A DNA stretch of 64,000 nt from the NCBI GenBank assembly GCA_963814865.1, contig CAWFEN010000010.1, forward strand, positions 372,001-436,000. Direction: 5' to 3'. Position 1 is the first letter of the stretch; each line of letters begins with the position of its first letter. Source of the stretch: AP-15 sp963814865 (GTDB taxonomy: Bacteria; Pseudomonadota; Alphaproteobacteria; ATCC43930; CGMCC-115725). The notes beneath the pieces are model-generated. The model did not search any database, was not told where the DNA came from, and was given only the letters and a program-made list of their open reading frames with translations. This document shows positions 57,973 through 64,000 of the stretch, piece by piece. Made by a program: the position numbers and the translations under genes.

Positions 57973-59835
57973 ATGCTCTATGAATTCCGCGGAAAGTTGT
58001 GCGGCTATCTTTGCGCCGAGTGCGAGGAGCCGCTGGAGGGTGTGACCGTCCGGTTGTACCGCAACCGGGCCGACCAGGGCGTGACCGGACTTGCCGTGGC
58101 GGCGCCGAAAGACACGATCGCGCTGCTCGACGACGATGCCGTGGCCGCCAAGCGCGGCTCGCTGATCGCCGAGACGGTCGGTGCCGCTGACGGCAGCTTC
58201 GCGTTCCAGCTCGGCCCCGAGCAGAACTACGAGGGCGGCGCGTTCGAGATCGACGTCTATTGCGCCACCGTGCCGCACCGCAAACCAATGAAGACACCGC
58301 CGCGGCCGGTGCAGTTCTCGATCACGACTCTGCAGCCGTTGTGGAAACAGACCGAAGCGGGTGCGCTCGCCTACTGGGATTATTGCCTGCCGGCGCGGTT
58401 CTGGTGCGGCATCCGCCACCAGCTCGGTGCCTGGACGATCTGCGGCCGGGTGCTGGTTTGCGCTGCACCACAGCCCACGCCGATCGCCGGGGTCAAGGTC
58501 AGCGCTTTCGACGTCGACTGGACGCAAGATGATCCACTGGGTTCGGGGATCACCGATGCGACCGGTCATTTCCGCATCGACTACCTCGCCATCGATTTCA
58601 TGCGCACGCCGTTCCCCTTTCTCAACATCGAGCTGTTCGGTGGCCCGGACCTCTATTTCACCATCGAGGGATCGGGTGGCGGCTTCCTGTTGCAGGAGCC
58701 GCGCGCGCGGGGGCGGGACAGCGACAGGCAGAACGCCGGCCCATGCTTCTGCGTGGAGCTGTGCGTGGACCAACCCATCGCCCTCGATCACGCATGGTTC
58801 ACCCGCGTCGGCGATTTCGACATCAACACCGATATCGACCCAGCGACCGGGCTGACGAAATGGGCGGCGCCGGTGGGCATGTCCGACGCCCATGGCGGCC
58901 CTGGCTTTGGCTTCTATGACGGGCTCTCGGGCTACGGGGTGAAGCTGATCGGCGACTGCCCGACGCAATATCCGGGCGGCGGCTCGCCGATGCGCTACCG
59001 CTTCCTCTACGTTAATCCAGCGATCTCGCCGACCCCCGTCCCGATCACCGGCGCGGCCGTGAGCGCGGTGGCGGTGGGCGATCGGGTGATTCCGTGGACC
59101 GATAGTGTCGGAAATCCGATAGCGACGGCGCAGACCATCTGGGTCGCCCCCTCGGGCGGCTCCACCGCAACGCCGCCGCCACCACCGCCGCCGCCCATGG
59201 GCGGACCGGTGCCGCCGGCGGTAATCGTTCCTGACGCCGACGGCTGGGTCATCGTTCCGCCGACGATCAATGGCGGGATTCTCTCCGGAGCGCCGCTGCT
59301 GCGCTTCGTCTCGGCAACGGCGGTGCCCGGCGGGGCCTCGACCAGCCCGGGCGACGCGGCGGGCAACCCGCCCGCGGTCCCGCGCAACGGCGCCACGCTC
59401 AGCATCATCTTCGAGGCCGAACCGGTCACCGGCCATACCGCCGCGGAGCCGACGCTGACCAACAGCCTGCCGAAGATCATGATCAACAACTGGGTGGAGG
59501 TGAACCTGCTCAACCTGGTCCAGTTCACGCTGCCGGGGATGAATTGCTGCACGCCGCTGAGCACCGATCTTGGCATCCAGTACACCGTCGACCATCAACT
59601 GCTGCGCAGCTGGGATGTCTCGATCACCAGCTGCGCCAGCGGTTCCGGGTGGGTGCCGCCCGCATTGCCCTCGGGGACAGGCGCGCGAGGTGGCGCCGGC
59701 ACCGATAACATATCGATTGGGACCTGGCCGGGGTGCTCCTACACGGTGTGGCTGACCACCGCCCGCAACGTGACCGACGGCGAGCAGGACGATACCGGCC
59801 GCAACAGCCAGATCACCTTCTGCATCGACCGCTAG
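57973..59835 (+). CDS. Cysteine-rich, beta-sandwich-like protein of unknown function
   Basis: I recognise no named family over the whole 620 residues. The first 80 residues (GKLCGYLCAECEEPLEGVTV, then RLYRNRAD) and a second block around residue 165 (GRVLVCAAPQPTPIAGVKVS, then FDVDW) both look like carboxypeptidase-regulatory/transthyretin-type beta sandwiches, with cysteines 10, 14 and 17 at the first. A run of eight prolines lies near residue 402. The second half is Pro/Gly/Thr-rich and ends with a Cys-bearing region (MNCCTPLSTDLG, CASGSGW, GCSYTVWL, FCIDR). No signal peptide or membrane segment is seen, which is odd for so many cysteines. AGGGG precedes ATG 57973; upstream in-frame starts (57865, 57901) lack coding character. 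A terminator follows. Confidence 0.6.
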   Translation: MLYEFRGKLCGYLCAECEEPLEGVTVRLYRNRADQGVTGLAVAAPKDTIALLDDDAVAAKRGSLIAETVGAADGSFAFQLGPEQNYEGGAFEIDVYCATVPHRKPMKTPPRPVQFSITTLQPLWKQTEAGALAYWDYCLPARFWCGIRHQLGAWTICGRVLVCAAPQPTPIAGVKVSAFDVDWTQDDPLGSGITDATGHFRIDYLAIDFMRTPFPFLNIELFGGPDLYFTIEGSGGGFLLQEPRARGRDSDRQNAGPCFCVELCVDQPIALDHAWFTRVGDFDINTDIDPATGLTKWAAPVGMSDAHGGPGFGFYDGLSGYGVKLIGDCPTQYPGGGSPMRYRFLYVNPAISPTPVPITGAAVSAVAVGDRVIPWTDSVGNPIATAQTIWVAPSGGSTATPPPPPPPPMGGPVPPAVIVPDADGWVIVPPTINGGILSGAPLLRFVSATAVPGGASTSPGDAAGNPPAVPRNGATLSIIFEAEPVTGHTAAEPTLTNSLPKIMINNWVEVNLLNLVQFTLPGMNCCTPLSTDLGIQYTVDHQLLRSWDVSITSCASGSGWVPPALPSGTGARGGAGTDNISIGTWPGCSYTVWLTTARNVTDGEQDDTGRNSQITFCIDR

Positions 59836-59844
59836 GCGGTGGAA

Positions 59845-59880
59845 GGGCGCTGGCCGGCAAGGGCCGGCGCCCGCTTTTCC
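59845..59880 (+). terminator. Rho-independent terminator
   Basis: GGGCGCTGGCC (59845-59855) pairs with GGCCGGCGCCC (59862-59872, one T-G wobble) around a GGCAAG loop, followed by GCTTTT. It lies ten bases after the stop of the orphan protein gene and before panC, so it should end that transcript. Confidence 0.75.
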
Positions 59881-59996
59881 GTTCAGTCTCCGATCGCCGG
59901 ATAGACAGCCCGGGCCATGACCACGGCAAAGGTGGCTTTATATGGTCGGGAATCGGTCTAACTTGTTGCGGCGGGTGATGCGAAGGGAGGTCGCGG

Positions 59997-60839
59997 GTGG
60001 AGGTGGTGCGGACGATCGCCGGGCTGCGGAAAGCGCTCGCTCCGTGGCGCCGGGCCGGCGAGCCGATCGGGCTGGTGCCGACGATGGGCGCGCTGCATGC
60101 CGGGCACATGGCGCTGGCCGGCGCAGCACGGGCCGGGTGCGGGCGCGTCGTCGCGACGATCTTCGTCAACCCCAGGCAATTTGCGCCGAGCGAGGATCTC
60201 GGCTCCTATCCGCGGCGCGAGGCGGCCGATCTCGACATGCTGCGCGCGGCCGGGGTCGATCTCGCCTTCGTGCCTCCCGGCGAGGAAATCTACCCGCCGG
60301 GCTTTTCCACCCTCGTCCGGGTGACGGGATTATCCGAGGGGCTGTGCGGCGCTCGCCGGGCCGGCCATTTCGACGGGGTCGCGACGGTGGTGACCAAACT
60401 GCTGGTCCAGGCATTGCCCGACGCCGCCTATTTCGGCGAGAAGGATTACCAGCAGCTGATGATCGTGCGGCAATTGGCGCGCGATCTCGATATTCCCGTG
60501 CGCATCGAGGGTGTTGCGACCTTTCGCGAGCCGGACGGGTTGGCGCTGTCGTCGCGCAACGCCTATCTGTCGCCGGCGGAGCGCCGCACCGCCCCTATTC
60601 TCGCCCGCGTGCTGCAAGGGATCGCCGCCGCCCTGGCGCGGCAGCCCGCTGCCGTCGTCCGCGAATTGCGCCGCGGCATCGCCGAGCTGGAGGCGGCCGG
60701 CTTCGCCGTCGACTATCTCGAAATCCGCGAGGCCCGGACCCTGACGCCAGTGATCGCCGCGATCGCCGTGCCCAGCCGCGTCTTCGCCGCCGTCTATCTC
60801 GGCCGCACCCGTCTGATCGACAACATGCCGGTCGCGTGA
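59997..60839 (+). CDS. panC: Pantothenate synthetase
   Basis: A 280-residue PanC, which joins pantoate and beta-alanine with ATP in the last step of vitamin B5 synthesis. GLVPTMGALHAGHMALA carries the HxGH nucleotide motif, then FVNPRQFAPSEDLGSYPR, FGEKDYQQLMIVRQL and ALSSRNAYLSPAERR (the KMSKS-like region). The start is GTG 59997 with GGGAGG upstream. The downstream gene is on the opposite strand and ends 20 bp away. No panB is visible, so this one stands alone. Confidence 0.96.
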   Translation: MEVVRTIAGLRKALAPWRRAGEPIGLVPTMGALHAGHMALAGAARAGCGRVVATIFVNPRQFAPSEDLGSYPRREAADLDMLRAAGVDLAFVPPGEEIYPPGFSTLVRVTGLSEGLCGARRAGHFDGVATVVTKLLVQALPDAAYFGEKDYQQLMIVRQLARDLDIPVRIEGVATFREPDGLALSSRNAYLSPAERRTAPILARVLQGIAAALARQPAAVVRELRRGIAELEAAGFAVDYLEIREARTLTPVIAAIAVPSRVFAAVYLGRTRLIDNMPVA

Positions 60840-60858
60840 TCCCGGCGGCCGGACGGCT

Positions 60859-62049
60859 TCACCGCCACAGCCGGTCGCTGGCGATGCGCGCGCCTTCGGC
60901 CAATGCCGCGAGCTTGGCCCACACCACCGACGGGGCGACGGCGTTGTTGGTGAAGGCAAAAGTGGCAAAGCCGCAATCGGCGCCGGCGATGACCCGCTCG
61001 CGCCCGACGAGATCGGCGTAGTTGGCGAGGCGCTGGGCGATCAGCCGCGGATGCTCGACAAAGTTGGTCGTCGAATCGAGCATGCCGGGGATCAGCACCT
61101 TGTCGTCGGGGATCCTGGCGCCTCGCAGATCCTCCCATTCGTGCGCGTGGCGCGGATTGGCCGCCTCGAAGGACAGCCCTGCCGGCCGCGCCCGCATCGC
61201 CACCTCGAAGATCGTGGCGAGCGGGATGTCGTGGGTGTGCGGCCCTTCGTAATTGCCCCAGCACAGATGCATGCGCATGGCTTCCGGCGGGATGGCGGCG
61301 GTCGCATGGTTGAGTGCCGCAATGTTGCGCTCGGCGATGCGCAGGAATTCGTCGTCGGACAGGTGCTGATACTGGTTGTGCCGGGCCGAGCCCAGATCCG
61401 GCGCGTCGATCTGCAGGATGAAGCCGGCCCGGTGGATCGCCTCGTATTCCTCCTTCAGCGCGTTGGCGAGCGCTTCGACATAGGCGTCCTCGTCCCGGTA
61501 ATAGCGGTCCGGCACGAATTTGGTCAGCACGCCAGGCGACGCCGCATTCATGAAGGCCTCAACCGGCTTTGGCTGTGCCGCGGCGCAGGCGGCGGCGAGG
61601 TTCGCCAGATCGGTTTCGAGCGGCCGGCGGTTCTGGTAGGCGACCGGGCCGATGCAGCACGGCACCGCCGCGCGGCTGAACCACGAGGTGCCGCCGCGCT
61701 TCTCGTTCAAGCGCTGGTGAAAATCGGGATGGTCGATGAGGTCGCGGTGCGCCGCGGTCTGCGGCGGCTTGTCGTTGTCGCCGCCGCGGAAGGCGCCGAT
61801 GCCGGCGAGCCGGTGGCGCACATAAAAGGTATAGGAGATCTTGCCGAGCTCGCCGTCGCAGACGCTGTCGATCCCGGCCGCGACCTGCTTTTCGACGATG
61901 TCGCGGACGGCGCCCGCGAGGCACGAATCGAAGGCCGCCTGGTCGACCGGCCGGCCGCTCTCGCGGGCTTCGAGGAAATCCAGCAGGCCGGGCGGGCGCG
62001 GCAGGCTGCCGACATGGGTCGTCAGAATCCGGCCGGTGCTGCGTTGCAT
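60859..62049 (-). CDS. Cobalamin-independent methionine synthase II-like protein (MetE C-terminal domain family)
   Basis: A 396-residue TIM-barrel protein like the C-terminal half of MetE. RILTTHVGSLPRPPGLLDFL opens the protein; HLCWGNYEGPHTHD and VIAGADCGFATFA supply the His/Cys zinc ligands. Related proteins transfer methyl groups or act as epoxyalkane:coenzyme M transferases; the free-standing forms in alphaproteobacteria have no settled function. GGGAGG precedes ATG 62049. It is 27 bp after the end of the MFS gene, on the same strand. The gene at 63584 is a homologue with the same start block. Confidence 0.85.
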   Translation of the reverse strand: MQRSTGRILTTHVGSLPRPPGLLDFLEARESGRPVDQAAFDSCLAGAVRDIVEKQVAAGIDSVCDGELGKISYTFYVRHRLAGIGAFRGGDNDKPPQTAAHRDLIDHPDFHQRLNEKRGGTSWFSRAAVPCCIGPVAYQNRRPLETDLANLAAACAAAQPKPVEAFMNAASPGVLTKFVPDRYYRDEDAYVEALANALKEEYEAIHRAGFILQIDAPDLGSARHNQYQHLSDDEFLRIAERNIAALNHATAAIPPEAMRMHLCWGNYEGPHTHDIPLATIFEVAMRARPAGLSFEAANPRHAHEWEDLRGARIPDDKVLIPGMLDSTTNFVEHPRLIAQRLANYADLVGRERVIAGADCGFATFAFTNNAVAPSVVWAKLAALAEGARIASDRLWR

Positions 62050-62075
62050 GTCGGGAACCTCCCGCGCTGTGGACC

Positions 62076-63374
62076 TCAACCGGCGCCGGCGGTGCGATAG
62101 GCCTGCAATTCCGCCGTGCGCAGGCGCAGCGGCCGCAATACCAGAAGAGCCAGTGCCACGACCACGAAATTCATGATCGCCGTCACCACGAACACCATGT
62201 GCCAGCTCCCGGTCGCCGCCTTGATCAGATTGGCCAGCGGGACGAGAAACGCGGCGACGCCTTTGGCCGTGTAGAGGAGGCTGAGATTGGTCGTCGCGTA
62301 TTTCGGGCCGAAGCTGTCGGTGCAGGTCGACGGGAACAGGCTGTAGATCTCGCCCCAGGTCAGAAAGATCAGGCCGGCAAAGATCACGAAGGCCCAGGGT
62401 GCGGTGCCGAGCGATCCCAACAGCCAATAGCTGACCCCGCCCAGGGCAAAGGCGATCGCCATCGTGTATTCCCGGCCGATATGGTCCGAGATCCACCCGA
62501 ACAACGGTCGGGCCAGGCCATTCGCCACATTGTCGACGAGCAGCGCCACGGTCAGGGTCGTGCCGCCCACCAGCAGCACAATATTGGCGACGTGGAAATC
62601 GCGGGCGATCAGCGCGATCTGGGCGGTGGCCATCAGCCCGCTCGCGGCGACCAGCAGGAACATGATGTAGAGGACCCAGAAGACCGGCGTCGCCAGCATC
62701 GCCTGCGGCGAAAAGCTCTCGGTGGTCTGGATCACCTTGGCCGCGGCGGCACTCGGCGTCTCGCCCGGGTAGGGCGCGCGCAGCAGCCAGGCCAGCACGA
62801 AGACGACGATGCCCTGGACCAGCCCGAACCAGAAAAACGCCGCGGCATAGCCATCGGCGGCGATCACCGCACGGATCGGGATGACGGTCAGCGCCGCCCC
62901 CGCGCCGAAGCCCGCGGCGGTCAGCCCGACGGCGAGGCCGCGGCGGTCGGGAAACCATTTGACCGCGTTGCCGACGCAGGTCGCGTAGACCGCTCCGGCG
63001 CCGATCCCGGCAAGGGCGGCCCCGAGATACAAGGCCGGCAGTGTCGCGGCGAGCGAGTTGACGATCCAGGCGACCGCCACCAGGACCCCGCCAAAGGCGA
63101 TCATCAGCCTGGGGCCATAGCGCGGCCCGACGCGGTCGACGATCCAGCCCTCGATCGGCGTCAGCCAGGTTTCGAGCGCGACGAAGATGCTGAAGGCGAT
63201 CTGGATATCGGCGACGGACCAGCCATGCGCCACGTTCATCGGATGAACGAACAACGTCCAGCCATATTGCAGATTGGCGATCATCACCATGCACAGGATG
63301 CCGATGATCAGCAAAAGCCAGCGGTTTGCTGGCGGCACGGCGGCCGGCGCCCGCGCCGACGACGAGCTCTGCAT
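62076..63374 (-). CDS. MFS transporter, oxalate/formate antiporter (OFA) family
   Basis: A 432-residue, 12-helix carrier of the OFA group (OxlT-like). RWLLLIIGILCMVMIANLQY, YGWTLFVHPM, AFSIFVALETWLTPIEGW, the sugar-phosphate-like GPRYGPR turn, and YATTNLSLLYTAKGVAAFL are typical. It moves a carboxylate such as oxalate, lactate or pyruvate across the inner membrane. GGGAGG lies upstream of ATG 63374. It sits between two MetE-like genes; the left one is likely in its operon, and the right one is divergent by 210 bp with the promoter region between. Confidence 0.9.
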   Translation of the reverse strand: MQSSSSARAPAAVPPANRWLLLIIGILCMVMIANLQYGWTLFVHPMNVAHGWSVADIQIAFSIFVALETWLTPIEGWIVDRVGPRYGPRLMIAFGGVLVAVAWIVNSLAATLPALYLGAALAGIGAGAVYATCVGNAVKWFPDRRGLAVGLTAAGFGAGAALTVIPIRAVIAADGYAAAFFWFGLVQGIVVFVLAWLLRAPYPGETPSAAAAKVIQTTESFSPQAMLATPVFWVLYIMFLLVAASGLMATAQIALIARDFHVANIVLLVGGTTLTVALLVDNVANGLARPLFGWISDHIGREYTMAIAFALGGVSYWLLGSLGTAPWAFVIFAGLIFLTWGEIYSLFPSTCTDSFGPKYATTNLSLLYTAKGVAAFLVPLANLIKAATGSWHMVFVVTAIMNFVVVALALLVLRPLRLRTAELQAYRTAGAG

Positions 63375-63583
63375 GGTCGTTCCTCCCGCGATCTGCCCGG
63401 GCTTCCCCGCCGAGGCCTCTGCACCGGCGCGGCCGCGGAGCATGATTTCTTACCTAAAGATTAAAACTTGGACCGCCGGCGGCTCACGTCAACCCGGAAG
63501 GGCAGGGCGCCGGAGCGGTTTCTTGCCGGTCGCGACAAAGCGGCGCATGCTGTGCGGTGCGCAACGCCGAAACGGGGGGTTCG

Positions 63584-64000
63584 ATGAAGACGAGCGAAGA
63601 CCGCATCCTGACGACCCATGTCGGCAGCCTGCCGCGCCCGCCCGAGCTCAGGCAGCTGCTGGTGCGCAAGGACCAGGGCGAGCCTTACGACAAGGATGCG
63701 CTCGACCGCCTCGTGCGCCAGGCCGTTGTCGACATCGTCCGGCGCCAGGCTGCCGTCGGCGTCGACATCGTCAATGACGGTGAGATGTCGAAGCCCGGCT
63801 ATTCGACCTATATCGCCGACCGCCTCTCGGGATTTGCCGGGCATCAGCCGGCCAAGCCGCGGCTCGACACCCGCGACCACCCGAATTTTCTCGCGGCGCT
63901 CGAGCGGATGACCGGGACGAACGTGGCGCGCCGCGCCGTCTGCGTCGGCGCGATCGCCTGGCGCGACCGCGAGCCGCTCAAGCAGGACCTCGATAATCTG
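63584..64000 (+). CDS. Cobalamin-independent methionine synthase II-like protein (3' end off the window)
   Basis: Only the first 139 residues are visible; the gene runs off the right edge. The product begins KTSEDRILTTHVGSLPRPPE, which equals the opening of the protein at 60859-62049 (RILTTHVGSLPRPPG), and continues DIVNDGEMSKPGYSTYIADR with the same order of motifs. GGGGGG precedes ATG 63584. It is divergent from the OFA carrier and with it and the 60.9 kb homologue forms a MetE-like/transporter cluster. Confidence 0.85.
   Translation, partial: MKTSEDRILTTHVGSLPRPPELRQLLVRKDQGEPYDKDALDRLVRQAVVDIVRRQAAVGVDIVNDGEMSKPGYSTYIADRLSGFAGHQPAKPRLDTRDHPNFLAALERMTGTNVARRAVCVGAIAWRDREPLKQDLDNL

Noticed and set aside
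60859..63294. An 811-codon open frame on the minus strand
   Set aside because: Its last 396 codons are the MetE-like gene; the earlier part is a shadow frame of the OFA carrier, which reads correctly in another frame with 12 helices.
1..64000. CRISPR array, prophage or complete insertion sequence
   Set aside because: I saw no regularly spaced repeats, integrase, phage structural gene or full transposase; the only hints are the short HTH gene at 47.55 kb and toxin-antitoxin genes.

Overview
The window is GC-rich (G or C at most third codon positions), densely packed bacterial DNA with no rRNA, tRNA, CRISPR array or complete insertion sequence that I can see. A phasin, a SPOR-domain D,D-carboxypeptidase, a bacterial arginyl/leucyl-tRNA-protein transferase, Tat-exported solute-binding proteins, OtnI/OtnK/OtnC four-carbon acid sugar genes and interspersed REP-like palindromes together point to an alphaproteobacterium with soil or plant-associated habits (Rhodospirillales or Hyphomicrobiales in the broad sense). 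This placement is inferred from gene content only.

Layout. 1-2.6 kb: an MFS drug-type exporter cut by the left edge, divergent from a LysR regulator. 2.6-7.1 kb: a DTW-domain tRNA modification enzyme, galU plus phosphomannomutase (sugar nucleotides for envelope polysaccharide), and a penicillin-binding D,D-carboxypeptidase. 7.4-15.3 kb: a phasin, then a minus-strand ABC sugar importer (SBP, two permeases, ATPase) that continues through three tandem small secreted paralogues to a second, homologous SBP. 15.4-22.4 kb: an amidohydrolase, FMN reductase, SDR, ROK glucokinase, DUF2272 lipoprotein, a tyrosine phosphatase and an orphan membrane protein. 22.5-27.9 kb: a divergent four-carbon acid sugar pathway (DenD, OtnI / OtnK, OtnC) with a branched-chain-type SBP; the remnant of a VapBC pair lies between the two arms. 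27.9-33.1 kb: a frameshifted glycosyltransferase 39, an SDR, a sulfatase, an intact VapBC, and the wreck of a SAM/cyclase/AAA/TPR gene.

33.1-44.0 kb: two luciferase-like monooxygenases, an MFS permease, a GNAT, CysE, a frameshifted HSL-type esterase, an ArsR-SRPBCC-DUF899 cassette behind a perfect inverted repeat, and an HpaB-type monooxygenase, cupin and alpha/beta-hydrolase cluster. 44.1-47.9 kb: dihydroorotase, then a thiolase and an acrylyl-CoA-reductase-like gene that together carry about ten single-base frame breaks. 47.9-55.3 kb: a tight Mo-oxidoreductase, VWA, DnaJ operon, MoeB-like, nitroreductase, a Tat-type carbonic anhydrase, a zinc alcohol dehydrogenase and a small lipoprotein. 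55.4-64 kb: Bpt, a PcaB/PurB-superfamily lyase, an orphan cysteine-rich beta-sandwich protein, PanC, and two MetE-like genes flanking an oxalate/formate-type MFS carrier; the second is cut by the right edge.

Most noteworthy signals: two nearly identical TGTGA-N6-TCACA palindromes, each in front of an otherwise unexplained gene (20.6 and 57.8 kb); the three secreted paralogues embedded in the ABC transporter operon; the orphan 620-residue protein; and the dense frameshift cluster at 45.8-47.1 kb, which is either recent gene death or an assembly problem. I did not find a clearly new defence or mobile system.
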